Assembly: GCF_905475395.1 (NCBI RefSeq)
Contig: NC_058342.1
Location: 31,330,140-31,394,139 of the forward strand
Source: Chrysoperla carnea
Lineage: Eukaryota; Arthropoda; Insecta; Neuroptera; Chrysopidae
Length of the DNA: 64,000 bases
Direction: 5' to 3'
Part shown: positions 25,201 to 37,276 of the stretch, in pieces
Position numbering within the stretch: the first letter of the stretch is position 1
How the letters are laid out: the number at the start of each line of letters is the position of its first letter
Notes under the pieces: model-generated
Told to the model about the DNA's origin: nothing
Seen by the model: the letters and a program-made list of their open reading frames with translations, nothing else
The model's database searches: none
Translations under genes and position numbers: made by a program

Positions 25201-27557
25201 TTGTGATTTGATAATTGGATGTGCAACTTGCGCAGCCGCATTACAAAATTCTAATGAATTCATAAACAAGGCTAACTCTTTAATGTCTTTTACATCATCT
25301 GGTGTGAAACGATGCCAGTCTTCTGTTTCAATTTTAAAATTTCGCGGTAACAATGAATATAAACCACTTAAACCTGAAATAAAAATTAAATGTAATTTAT
25401 ATGAGGTGTACTAGGCGCAGGGTCGTATTATTTTCATGGAAATTGACAAAAAGTCATACCTGTAGCCAACATTGGACAGACGTTACTATGCTCAGCAATA
25501 TTTAAATTCTTTTTCGATAGTGACATACAAAGTAACAACGCGTCTCTCGCTTGTAGGCCAGTGGCACCTTCGGTATGGACGTAGGGAATTAGCAACGAAA
25601 AAATTATAAATCTAAAAAATAAATTTCATTAACTATTGAACAAATGCCATTGAACAAAGCGACCCATAGACTCATTATATTGATTTTTTCCAAATAATAA
25701 TAATACATCAGAGGGGCATCGCAACGATCATATTTTCAGTGAAAATTGATCAAATTAACTCCAAACTTCTTTTGGAAGTTACGTTTTTCAGAAAGATAAA
25801 ATATACATAACGCACATAATTTTGGGCCTCTTCAATGTCGTTCTGATCAGTTTTGATTGTATATTTCTTGGAGCATCGAGTTGCTTCAAAATCTTTTTCT
25901 CTCAATGAAATTTGATGACGTCTATGAGGTGCTTTATTTAAAGAATAATAATTACTTAGTCGGTGAACCAGGTGTTGATACAAAAAATAAATCCAATAAT
26001 TCAGCTTTTTGCATAAGCGAAACACATAACTGATACAATAATTGGACTAAATCCTTAACAATATTATCAGGGAAACATTCACCCTGACACGATAACAATA
26101 GCTTTAAAAGGGGCCGTAAAAATGGTTCGTGGACGAGTAATTCATGCGACGATATATTTATTAACATTTCATACATTTTTATTTGCTCTAATCGAACAGC
26201 ATTTCCATACCTAAAAAATATTTTACATTCAGTCCATTCAATTATTTTTGAAATGAATTAATAAAAGAGATGAGAGGGAAGGAGGAGGGCTGATCAAATA
26301 GCCCTCGGAAGGTAGTACGAGCGCCAAGGCAAGTTTAGATTTGTGGTTGAAATTATTTGTACCTTATTTTCACGAAAAATAAGAATACAATTTTTCGATA
26401 TCTGTCATAGTTTTCGAAATATCGAAAGCTAAATAAGTAAACAAAATTTTCGATTTATTTGAAAATTATTCCAGATAATTAGTCGGGTACAACGGGTTTT
26501 TTTTGTTTGCTCTGGCGCTCGTACATCCTTAAGATCCCTCTCACACGAATTGTACTTACTTTCCAGTTCGTAGACCCCATTCATAGACTTTATCTAATAG
26601 ATTTTCCGATAGTAAATATTCTAGACAAGGTGTATGGGTATTACTTGGCGATAATGGCGTTAAATTTGTAAGGGTACTCGTATTTAAATGGACATTACGA
26701 TTTTTTAACTCGTACAAAAGTAGAGTTACCATTTGCTCTAAATGATTAACCATTCCCAGTACATCGTCGTGGACCGGTTTTTGCTAAAAAAGAAATACGA
26801 AAATTAATATTTTTTAAAGCTAAAGCTATTCGGCCACTAGCGTGTTTTTAACATGAGTCTCACGATAAGATAATTTGGAATAGGTGATTAACGTGAACAG
26901 AATATTATCTAAGATTTTTGAGCTTTTCTCAGATTAATTGAGAATCAGTGAATGAACGCAATCACAGAGTTAACCCAAAATCCAAAAAATCAGCAGACCC
27001 GTGCTAACTCAACCCCATTGAAGACATGGCTAACCCGTAAATCAGGGAATAAATACAATCACAGAAGAAAACTATAAAACGGATTCGTAATTTACGTAAA
27101 AAATGCTTCAATTTAGTTTTTTAGCTGACGTTCTAGGAGCTTTTTAAGAAAATTCTCTAACGAAAGCGTTAGCGTTAGATGGCCGTTAAATACTCGATAG
27201 TGTTTGAATAGCCTTACGGTTTAATAGTAAACAAAATCCAAAAACATTTTCCTGCAATTGATTTGAGAAATCATTTTTTGTACAGGATAATGACTTGCCC
27301 AGAATCGTAAAATTCCTTAACATTTCAAGATTTTTCAGATCGATTGCCACCTGGGGCTCTCTCTAGTCGGGACAAAATGATATATTAAAATAAATTTGTA
27401 TACATACATAACTACGTTGAATAATTTTATAGGCCTGTTGCCAGTGTTCCTTAAAACTGGCATAGCAAGCATCCGGATCAGCAGTCGTTGCATCTAAACT
27501 AGGGGTTCGTTGTCGAGTAAAACCACTACGAAATCCAGAACTATTAAGCCAATTCAT
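22221..27557 (-). CDS. FHIP: FHIP: FTS and Hook-interacting protein (FAM160A family)
   Basis: Eleven exons (27557-27408, 26783-26560, 26210-25956, 25611-25460, 25373-25141, 24566-24393, 24318-23781, 23617-23423, 23284-23106, 22965-22695, 22513-22221) join in frame to 887 residues. Family landmarks in order: ATADPDACYASFKEHWQQAY at the start, VNHLEQMVTLLLYEL, PYVHTEGATGLQARDALLL, the core DVKDIKELALFMNSLEFCNA with QVAHPI (exon 5), AYLDLIMRSVSEPGLL, LEVLICRIDS, LFETLVDLNCEDIMLELIF, NNIYVNFHLTGLISRLA and DEWLKELAAISQEQ near the C terminus. FHIP joins FTS and Hook in the FHF complex, which links dynein to early endosomes and other cargo. The linker in exons 7-8 and the segment before the C-terminal block are Ser/Thr-rich and poorly conserved. 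The start at 27557 (MNWLNSSG) was preferred over an in-frame ATG at 27599 because the family begins MSWL-like. No break was seen. Confidence 0.94.
22543..22602 (-). repeat. Dispersed repeat, inverted partner of 5431-5496
   Basis: CGGATTAACCCATATCGGGG and GCAATGCAATTC are the complement of the copy at 5.4 kb. It lies in the last FHIP intron, close to the exon 11 acceptor. Confidence 0.55.
24590..24845 (+). other. GC-richer insert of unknown origin in FHIP intron 5
   Basis: A stretch with clearly higher GC than its surroundings is open on both strands (minus 24587-24799, plus 24648-24848). The plus frame can be read upstream as QDWRTSLNELAKQMNVN and on through PRQRYSRKLCELEMAQCC. The composition suggests a coding remnant of a mobile element. 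I recognise no family. Confidence 0.35.
26307..26532. mobile_element. MITE-like element with GTACGAGCGCCA ends, in FHIP intron 2
   Basis: GGAAGGTAGTACGAGCGCCA at the left and TGGCGCTCGTACATCCTTAA at the right form inverted ends. The interior, including TTCGAAATATCGAAAGCTAA, is a shortened version of 21537-22046. Confidence 0.7.
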
Positions 27558-28597
27558 TGTTACACACAAAATAATTCGTTTTGCAACGCACACAATCAAT
27601 CACATATTCACTGCAAAAACCAAAGAAAAAACCGTAATCCAAAAAAAAAAATTCTCTTCTCATACATAACTGGAATTTGCATACAAATGACTTGCTTACC
27701 AGAAACACACAAAAATTTGGTTATCTTTTCATTTTATTCTAAAAAAAATTCACATTTGTGAACCAAATTTTTATGAACTGTCGAAAATACCCCCCCGAAA
27801 ATTGATTTTTATCGAAACACAAAAATTCAAACGCTAAATTTTGATTAAAAAGTTGAATTTTCTTGAAAATTTTTTAAACACTTGACAGCTCTTTCCCATT
27901 ATTTTGTTATTTTTTAGTGCAAAGTACGGATTCAAAACATATGTATGTCAGGTGTAGACAAAGATAACTATATGCATATATGTTGTATTTGTATAAGTGG
28001 ATCTCTTTTTATCTTTGTCAGATTTGTGGTGTATATGGGAATGACGTTTTTCATAATTCTTATCGGATTCATAGAGAGATTGTTACAAATGAAATCTTAT
28101 CTTTGGTATTTTAGATAAATTCCTTTTGTTACCTCCACACACAATACTGGAGTAAAACTAAATTTTGCCCTAGATTATCAAAAAAAATAGTAATATTTTT
28201 AGGGGGTGTACTTGTCAGCGACCCCAAAAACCCCTTTATACGTCATAAAAAATTTGAATTTGCAAAAAATATGAAAGCGGGAGGGGAGGGGTGGATGTTG
28301 TAAAAAGGGCTATATTAATCAAAACATCTAAAGTTTTGGGTTACTTTAGCATTTTAAACTATTTTGACTTCTTTTTAAAATCTTTTAAGATACATTTATT
28401 CCATACACCCCTTCTCCCTAACAGCTCGGGGGTTAAAACTTAAAACTTTGCTTTAAACCATATAGACCTCTTTTAAAAATAGTTTTCTGAAGCCAAAGCA
28501 AATAACACCCCCCAAAGCCAGTCCATACATTCCCCAAACAATTATTTCCAGAAAGTGTTAAATTTTCCGTTTTTCGCAAAAATATGGATCAATTAGT
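27558..28597. other. FHIP upstream region
   Basis: Presumed 5' UTR and promoter of FHIP, followed by AT-rich DNA. No TATA box or other motif can be supported, and no repeat was recognised. Short chance frames only. Confidence 0.45.
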
Positions 28598-29011
28598 CAT
28601 ATGACATGATGAAAAGGTCTATGAAGGCTGGATTCATCTTTTCTCAGCTCTCACTTATGACATGTTTAATATGGTTAATTTAAATAGAACATATTTACAT
28701 AAAGTCATGAAAATTTGGCTCACAGGGATTGTTAACACATGTGAACGCTGATTAGTACAAAGTAAACCGCTCTTAATAATGGTGCTTTAAACAGACAAAT
28801 TTAATCAGACACGTCTGTTTAAAGCACCATAATTAAGAGCGGTTAACTTCGTACTAATCAGCGTTTACATGTGTTAATAATCCCTGTGAGCCAAATTTTC
28901 AAAACTATATGTAAATATGTTCTATTTAAATTAACCATATTAAACATGTCATTAGTGAGAGCTGAGAAAAGATGAATCCAGCCTTCATAGACTTTTTCAT
29001 CATTTCATATG
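28598..29011. mobile_element. Long palindromic foldback element, 414 bp
   Basis: Arms of about 200 bp meet at 28798-28822. Blocks in the left arm (ATGAAGGCTGGATTCATCTT, TGTTTAATATGGTTAATTTA, GGTGCTTTAAACAGAC) recur as complements in reverse order in the right arm. The arms differ by few bases. The spacer is only about 10-20 bp. No coding capacity. Confidence 0.85.
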
Positions 29012-29439
29012 CGCAAGTGCAGAATTTATTTTTTCGTACTGACAGCAATAAGTAGGACTAAGATAGAAGATATTTGTTATGCATTTTATCACATTGGTTA
29101 TAAATCATTTAGTACGAAACAAATGTGAATCGTGATTTTAAAATGAAAAGCCCTATTGTGATAAAAATTGTAATTGTATTCTTCAGCCCATTGTATGTAT
29201 ATACATACAGAGGTTATGTGAAGCTTAAACCGCATTTAAAATTTTAAAAGTAAAAATTGCTTAATTAATGAAATGAATTCATTAAAATAAATTAAACATT
29301 AATTAGTAGTTGTCTCATTTCAGTTCATTCCCATAGGAATCTTTTTGAAATAAAATTTTTATATTTACAGATCCGGATTTCGGTAAATTTATAAAGCATT
29401 TATTTTGATATCAATCAGAATCGGAGCACTTGCTTACTA

Positions 29440-29945
29440 AAAACAATAGAAAACAAACAATTGACTGATTTAATTGTTGAAATACCATGTATAGACAGTG
29501 TTGATTACTCTGTCACATTACACATACATACATAACTGATATTCTCATATAATACATACTATACAATTTTCGCATAATTGGCGCTCTCACGGGTAAACAG
29601 TGATGTTTACGAAAAAATGATTCAAACAAAAGTTACTTATTTTCTCTAACGGTTTACAAGATGGGCCTTACAGACCCAGGACCCAATTGGCCTATGTTGC
29701 TCATTTACGATCTTAACCTCACTTTTTACATCCCAAGCACGCTATAAAAATTTCAGCTTGATATCTCTTTTCGTTTTAGAGTAATCGTGATGATAGACGG
29801 ACAGACAGACAACCAGAAATGGACTAATTAGGCGATTTTATAAACACCCATACCAAAATTTTGTTCATAATATCATTATTTCAAGCGTTACAAACTTGGG
29901 ACAAAACTTAGTATACCTTGGCATATTTCATATATATGGTATAAA
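29440..29945 (+). repeat. CAATTGTTTG-family end plus dispersed repeat copy
   Basis: 29440-29510 carries AACAAACAATTGACTGATTT and GTTGAAATACCATGTATAGA. 29620-29945 carries TTTACAAGATGGGCCTTACA, GCACGCTATAAAAATTTCAG, TTGGGACAAAACTTAGTATA and ATATATGGTATA. The two families also occur side by side at 2.4-2.7 kb and 50.3 kb. Confidence 0.65.
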
Positions 29946-30709
29946 AAAATATTGTTAGAAATATACCAGAGGAAATATTATTTCCTTTGAGAAACTTTTA
30001 TTCGATCGCACCGCTCCCTCCCCCCCACATTCCTGTAATTTTTCAAATCCCAAAGAGAAATGTATATTAGGGGAGTGCGTCAGCTGAAACTGTAAAATTG
30101 GAAATTAAAAATGAAAAAAAATATTTATGCTCACATTAAATTTTTATTTCTTTTTGAAAATTACTTAAAAGGAACAAAATGAGATCAAAGAAAAAACAAT
30201 CGGGAATATTCATGAAATTTTTCTGCGCATTTCTTAACAAAATATGAAAATATCGTAAAATTGATGACAAAAAATGAAACTGAAATGAAAATCGGCTGAA
30301 ATAGGAATGTTATAAACATTTTAAACTTTTAATTTGACTGATATTAGACAGAGAGATCGGACATAGTATTTGACGTCATATACTATGTTGTTTACTGTAA
30401 GAGCTTCATGTTAAATTCGATTTTTCTAGAGATACAAACAAATCTTTCTATTCGAGAAATAATTTTTCTCTGCTGTCTGTTACATGAATCAGCTTTGATA
30501 AAAGCAATACAAAAAATTCGTGAATATTCCCTAATAAATCAATTAAAAAAATAAATTACTTAAATTCTTAGATATATTCTTTTATATTTTAATCATTAAG
30601 GGGTTGGGGAACATTAATTAGTGGAGGATTCTTAATTATTTCCCGAATCCGTAATGACATTCTTCTTATTAATAGATTCTCATATCAGCACCGATTTTGC
30701 TGGTAGAAC

Positions 30710-33700
30710 TTACTCCAGTAGAATTGTTTCCGATTGTGTATTGGGCGCGCTTTTGGATGGCAATGGGTTATAGCAGACATGTAACATTCCAGTGTTTTTC
30801 CATTCAATGTATGCAATCGGCCAATCAAATGTTGCTTTATGATTATTACATCTCGGATTATTACAACCAGATTTATTTTCCATGGAACGTTTGAAATTTT
30901 GAATAAATTCTGGGTTGTTAAAAGTTAAATTTACGGTTGAGTGCGACTGCATACGGTTTTGTGGTACATTTACGGTTGAGTGAGACTGCATACGGTTTTG
31001 TGGTACATTTACGGTTGAGTGCGACGGCATACGTTTTGCTAGTAAACTCTCTACTGTCAGTTTGTTTGCGGTCGGATCATCCATGGAACGTTTGGAATTG
31101 TGGATAAATGCTGGGTTGTTATAGCTTAAATTTGCGGTTGAGTGCGACTGCATACGGTTTTGTTGTACATTTACGGTTGAGTGCGACTGCATACGGTTTT
31201 GTGGTACATTTACTGTTGAGTGCGACTGCATACGGTTTTTTGGTACATCTACGATTGAGTGCGACGGCATACGTTTTGCTAGTAAACTCTCTACTGTCAG
31301 TTTGTTTGCGGTCGGATCATCCATGTAACGTTTGAGATTATGGATAAATTCTCGGTTGTTATAGCTTAAATTTGCGGTTGAGTGCGACTGCATACGGTTT
31401 TGTGGTACATTTACGGTTGAGTGCGACTGCATACGGTTTTGTGGTACATTTACGGTTGAGTGCGACTGCATACGGTTTTTTGGTATATCTACGGTTGAGT
31501 GCGACCGCATACGTTTCGCTAGTAAATTCTTTACTTTCAGTTTCTTTTCGGTCGGATCATCCATGGAACGTTTCCTATTTTTTGAGGAATCTTGAGTGAG
31601 TGTGGAATCACGATGTTTATTCATATAAGTCAAGTCAATTCTTTCCAATTTGACTATAGCCACTTTCTGTAAAGCATCCTTTTTTGGATTACTTTCTGAT
31701 TTTAAGTATGAAGAAAAATCGTTTTTTTCCAAAATAACGACCGGCTGCCATTGAGACGGATCAAATTTTTTATCCACAGTGCTGAAAACTTTTTTCTCCG
31801 GTTCTCCAAAATTTGTTGTAGATGTTACTTCATCTAAAAAGAAATAACATTTAAATAAGTGCATATAAATTTTTTTATTAAACTTTTAACATAATAATAG
31901 AGATTGGTCTACGTGGGCAATATTGGGGCCCAAGACTGGTACATATTAGACAAAGAATACGACGAATACAGAATACTTTTTAGGCGTTACTTTTAGATGA
32001 CTCTAAGCGCATAATATGTGTTTTTTATAATACAAGTGAAAACAATCAGCAATCTCGGAAACTAATCCAACGAGTTAGTTGAATATTATTAAATGAAATT
32101 TACTAACAACTTCTGATTATCATGGACTACTGGTTATCGAATCATAGTCAGTGAATAAACAAATTTATCAATTTTTCTCATACCTGTAGCTTCCAAATTA
32201 GGGCTCAGATCTAAATTTGGAAAAGAAATTTTGTTGTTGCTCTTGATGAGCTTATTTTGGGAAGTTAGGTTTCTGCAGTTAATAACAGAACACGTTGTAT
32301 ATGGTATAATATGTACCTACTATGAATATAACAAACCAATAATCCCTCTGGAGGAGTAGTTCAAACTACCAAAATGGTGAGTTCGAATACGTATATACAC
32401 ATGGTGTTCTATTCTGTATTCTTTAATTTTGGTGATGCGTCTTTAGTAAAAATATAGTTCGGTGGATACGGATCACCAGAGTTAAGATTCGCGGATGTGT
32501 ACCTTTGATGTATAGCTGCAAATTTAGTTTAATGTGTGCTTAAACTTTTAGACTTTGGTGTCATAAATAGTTGTTAAAAAAAAATGTTTTCAACAATAGT
32601 TATATAATTTTATAGTCTAGTCAACAAGTTCAAATTGGTGAAAAATAGAAATAATGGTTTTAAAAATATCCCTAGCGGTTTCGAGAATGTGAATGAGAAA
32701 AAAATACCGTAATTATTCGGCATTTACGCAATGCCGTATAATTACCGTTATAATTTGGTTATATTAATGTTGTGTTGGTCAGTTTTTATACTCTAGTTAT
32801 CTAGCATGGATACTGCACTTACGCTGTTTAGTTACCGAAAATAAACTAAACGATTACTGCATTAATACCCAAATTTAACCCAAAAAATTTCGAATAATAG
32901 CCGTAATAATAAGATAATTTTTCTGAACATCATAACCTCAAATTTTGAAATATTCATTTTTCGCGATTAACATCATTTTTTTTGTACATTTTAAGCTTAT
33001 TTAATAATAAATAAGGTAATTAATAAACTATTTTAATTAATTAATTTAATCCATTTATTCATTTTTAGGTACGAAAATAAATTTTATTGACCAAGCAAAT
33101 TTGTGATTTTCAGTAAGTCGAATTTGAATGCGGTTTTCGGCATTCGATTCGTTAGAGCGTCAGAAAATTATGTGACCTAGTCTGATTTATAAGAAATTAC
33201 CGTTTACTGTTAATATTAAAATCGCAATTCAGTTAATAGTGATGAAAACGATTTCAAACTTGTTACATGAGGTTGTTGGGGTAGTTGAACACGAATATCG
33301 TGACAGAATTGGTCTTAGAAGTACTTCGTGCTCGGGGTAAGTGGTTCCTCGCCGTCTTGTGTAGTTTTCGGGAAATTTGTTATATAATCGGATCAAATTC
33401 GTTGCACAAAGTAAATCTGAGACCAATTCCGTCACGATTTTCTTGTTCGGCGACCCCAAAAACCCCCCGATTAACGAGTTTGAACTGATTATATGACGTA
33501 TTTCTCGAAAACTCCAGCAGACGGCGGGAATACCGTTGCATTAGATACCTCATGGTTTCCAGTTGAATAATTAAAAAATTCCCTGATCAAGTTAGTACTT
33601 AGTGCTTTGAACGAAAAATTTTCTGCGCCATTATAAAATCTGAATTGAATAATTAAAAAAAAAGACTTACTTTCGTCAGATTCCATCTTAAATGAAGATT

Positions 33701-33939
33701 TTCCAAATTTTTTAGCTGAATCTTTTGCAGAATATAGAGATAAATCTTTACCAGGTGTAAAATTTCGATCATGAACTCTCGCTTTGGATGATTTCGATTT
33801 ATTTTCTGACGATTGCATGTTTAACAAATCCACACTTTCAGTTTTTATTTCTATTTTGGGTTGACAAATTTTTTTTGTTGATTTGCAAGGCTTACTTCGT
33901 TTTCCGTCCATAGATCTTAATCTTCTTAACAGCTAATTC
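30710..33939 (-). CDS. PINX1-like truncated paralog lacking the G-patch
   Basis: Two exon-like blocks (33911-33671 and 31833-30710) splice in frame to 454 residues if translation starts at 33911. The first block matches PINX1 exon 3 (SSENKSKSSKARVHDRNFTP, GKDLSLYSAKDSAKKFGKSS), and the second matches PINX1 exons 4 and 5 joined without their intron (EVTSTTNFGE at the start, SMDDPTEKKLKVK inside, NTGMLHV near the end). The acceptor at 33939 and flanking intron bases (CATTTAAATAAGTG at 31.84 kb) are shared with PINX1, so this is a DNA duplication, not a retrocopy. Relative to PINX1, exon 3 is 70 bp shorter. The original frame has stops at its start; only the new ATG at 33911 keeps the rest open. 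No G-patch exons were found upstream. It contains the 39-bp repeat array. It may be a decaying pseudogene or a new gene; function unknown. Confidence 0.5.
30920..31525 (-). repeat. In-frame 39-bp repeats in 240-bp higher-order units
   Basis: The unit encodes NRMQSHSTVNVPQ (13 residues). The RMxSHS core occurs 11 times, in three blocks of 4, 4 and 3. Blocks are separated by a spacer with KRSMDDPTANKL and LLAKRMPSHS. The spacer motif recurs 240 bp apart (80 codons) and the last block is one unit shorter. Both periods are multiples of three, so the frame is kept. Confidence 0.9.
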
Positions 33940-34722
33940 CTATGGATACAAAAAAATGTATTCTTTATTATTTAAAATAATAAAGGCTTTTTCTGCTTAA
34001 AAATCCAAGTGAATTTTTTTCACCGGACTATATTCGCATTGCAAAATTATGTGCGTAGAACAAATTATTCAAGATCAAATGCCACGAAAATAAGTTTTTC
34101 CAAATATCTCGCAAACTATTAACTTAAAGAAGACTGCCAGTGAGTTTTCTTGTGTCCTTGCTATAATCATATGTATCTTCGGGACAATAAAATTGCGACC
34201 AAGCTAAATATCAAATTTTTGGTTGCATACTCACTGGTAGTTTTCGCTCTCGCTACGCATATCGCATCCACTTACAGGCTAGGAGACACCTAGCGTTCTC
34301 TATGAAAATTTGATTGAATTAATTTTACATAAAAAAGATTCCATACAAAATTTTCGTACAAGCAATAGTTTTCGAAATATTTAATTGAGAAAATTTTGAG
34401 TAAGTTTTTTACTCCACTACTCAAAAAATATGATATTGTTTGTTATGAATATTGTAAGACAAATGGAGTATTTTAAAAATTTAACTCCCTGATAAGGAAA
34501 TCCGATTAATGATTTGGAAATTTCCAATTCAATCAATCGGAATAAATAGGAAACAATTTTAAAAAAAATTTCCGGATCACTCCGGAAAAAGTAAAAAAAA
34601 AAAACATAAATTTTCTTTATTTAACAATTAGGAAAATATTAATTTACAATATTTATTTATAATTTTACAAATTGCACATTTAAATCGTTTGAGTTCTCCA
34701 GTATCGGTTCGATTATTTTCTA

Positions 34723-35597
34723 TTAAGGGGTTAGGTGTAGTCAGAATTTTCAAATATTTTTTTAATTTTCTTAAAGTATAATATCTTAGAAATATTCTTT
34801 GAATATTTGAAGTAAATCCGACAAATACTTTTCGAGTTATTCGATAATTATCAAAAGGTTGTCGGGCGCTTTGGAACGCTTGAGAGTAGAAACGCGCGCT
34901 AACGACAACACTCGAGAAGGTAGAATGCTACGTAGATAACATCAAATAGATATTTTTGGAAGCTGCTACAACGGCTGAAGAACTATTGTATGGCCCAGGA
35001 AAAGATGACTCGGTGTTAGTAATTAAATAATACGTATTACTTTACGTTAATTAAGAGTAAAACTTCAAATGCATTCTTCTCAAAACTATGTTTTTTGAAC
35101 TGGTGACCACTGTAGCTCGAAAATCGCTCGATAGATTTCAATGAAATTTATACAGTTTTTTTAAAACATGCAAAACTAGTGCCTGATCAAAAGATTTTTT
35201 TTTTTTAAATTTCGACTTTTTATAAACAATCAACTGTTGATTTTTTCCCGAAAACCTGGAAAAAAAGTTCTTGCGCACGCCATTTTGTTAATTTAAAAAA
35301 AAAGCTTCGTACAGGCACTAGATTACCTATAAATAAAACTAATTTTTTGTCCAATTGATTTTAGATGAATCTCCAAGGATTAGTGATGGTCACCGCAAGG
35401 AACTTCGGTTGGAACTGGATCCAACACAAACAGCCATTACTTTTAAAATAATTAATTTTTTTTCCAAATTTCTGGCAAATCGAAACCATATTTAATGATG
35501 CTATGATTTTACTTTTATAAAAATAAAATAATTTACTGGAAAAAAAATTATTTAAAATTGTCATTTTTCATGTCTCTGACTATACCTAACCCCTTAA
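34723..35597. mobile_element. TTAA-flanked MITE, copy A
   Basis: Begins TTAA-GGGGTTAGGTGTAGTCAG and ends CTGACTATACCTAACCCC-TTAA. These are terminal inverted repeats of about 19 bp within TTAA. The interior (GGTTGTCGGGCGCTTTGGAA, GAAGCTGCTACAACGGCTGA, ATGGCCCAGGAA) is nearly the same as at 39765-40611. TTAA targets are used by piggyBac-type transposases, so a piggyBac-driven MITE is likely. Confidence 0.8.
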
Positions 35598-36885
35598 ACA
35601 CCGATTCAAACTAAATGTTTTTAAACAAACTTCACATGAAAAAGGTTGTTTTTTTTCCATTATGAGTTTGCTTAGGTTGAATTAAACTGCTTCCATCACT
35701 TTTCCATAAATTTCACATGAAAATTGTTTTTTTTCTCCATTATGAATTCGTTTAAGATGAATTAAACTGATTTTTCCAAGTAAATGTTTTATCACAAACA
35801 TATAAAAAAAATATAATTCCCGATGTGTAATGTATGAAAAATTCTTGACACAATTGAACACTTAACAGGAAACTCAAAGCAGAAAACGTTATAACAGTTT
35901 TTGTTTACATTTGCGCATTTTTCCCTTCTATAAAATGCCCACTACTGTGAGTTTTAAGAGTTCACGGTGATCCATCAACCCTAAAAAGTATTTAGTCTAA
36001 AATAATTTTTTGATTATAATTAACTACAAATATGATTATAATTATTAATAATTAAAAAAGAATTTAAAACTATGAAACCCCATTCTAATAATTTCATACA
36101 TTATACAATTAGGTTATTTGTCACTTACTTTTTTCTTTGAACTGTATTTATCCAAATTTTTCTCTATTTTAATTTCCAACTTGTAGTTGGAAATTTTCAA
36201 TATTTACATTTAATGTTTTTGCCAGTATTTTTGCAATTTACAACACTTTTATTTACCATTTGATTAATAACTTTTCACTTGAGTTATATTGGAATGTGAC
36301 AGCGATTTTATGGTATTTTTTTTACAGGGAGCGCTACGATCGCTGTAACTGTCGCTTCCACTTACTATACTCCGTACGAATATCACTAAAACCAAAAATA
36401 TCTGAAGCCTAATTTTGTAAAAAATCTCGTAAATTTAAGTTTAAATATAAAAAAATTTTTCTGATACAAGTTATAAAAAATTAACTGTTATATTATTTAT
36501 TTTCGTGTTTGATCTTCGATAACTTTAGCACTTTTAATAAAAATACATTAAATAAATACTTGGAATTATATTTGTTTAGAAAACATTTTAGATTTCGTAT
36601 AAACTTACAACATGTGATAACCTGCTATGATGGCTTGTATACGAATCTGTAATCTGTATTCTGTATATTCCCTCCAACCGATGATTCATAGATATGTGAT
36701 GTATACAAAACAAACCATAGATAACAAATATTAATCATAGACACACAAATTATCCATTCATAGACTTACAACATTTACAGCATAATATATAAAGGCGCAA
36801 TTACACTGAGGCAACACTGGGCGACATGTCACTCGTAATTTGTTGTCAAGCTTATTGTAAACGTGAGACAACGTAGTACAAAAAT
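35598..36885. other. Intergenic AT-rich DNA upstream of the PINX1-like paralog
   Basis: Holds two similar stretches with CTTCACATGAAAAAGGTTG / TTTCACATGAAAATTG followed by TTAAACTG (35625-35790). No G-patch exon or other coding block was recognised. Confidence 0.5.
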
Positions 36886-37276
36886 TCAATGAAAATTCGG
36901 AAAAACAGTGACATTTACGAAAAAATGTTTCAACCAAAAGTTATTTCTTTTTTTACAAGAAATATTTTCTACATTCAAACTTTTGTTCTATTTTTAACAA
37001 GGTTTACAAGATGGGTCCTACTTACCCAAGACCCTAATTTCCTATGTTGCTCATTTACCAACTTTGCCTCACTTTTTTTTAACGTCCTGAGCACGATATA
37101 AAAATTTCAGCTTGATATCTCTGTTCGTTTTTGAGTTATCGTGCTCACAGACTGACAATCGGAAATGGACTCTTAGGTGATTTTGTTTTTGTTCAAAGCA
37201 TCAATTAGGCGTTACAAACTTGGGACTAAACTTAGTATAGCTTGAGTTGATATATATTACATATATACAGGGTATA
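36886..37276 (+). repeat. Dispersed repeat (TTGGGACTAAACTTAGTATA family), long copy
   Basis: The longest copy in the window. It carries TTTACAAGATGGGTCCTACT, TTGCTCATTTACCAACTTTG, GAGCACGATATAAAAATTTC, CGTTTTTGAGTTATCGTGCT, TTGGGACTAAACTTAGTATA and ACATATATACAGGGTATA. Confidence 0.75.

Noticed and set aside
30920-31525. Regularly spaced repeats resembling a CRISPR array
   Set aside because: Units are contiguous with no unique spacers, lie in a eukaryotic coding frame and encode a protein repeat.
31108-31599. Plus-strand frames with LRLSATAYGFVVH repeats
   Set aside because: They are the complement of the 39-bp repeats encoding NRMQSHSTVNVPQ on the minus strand, which is the frame homologous to PINX1.
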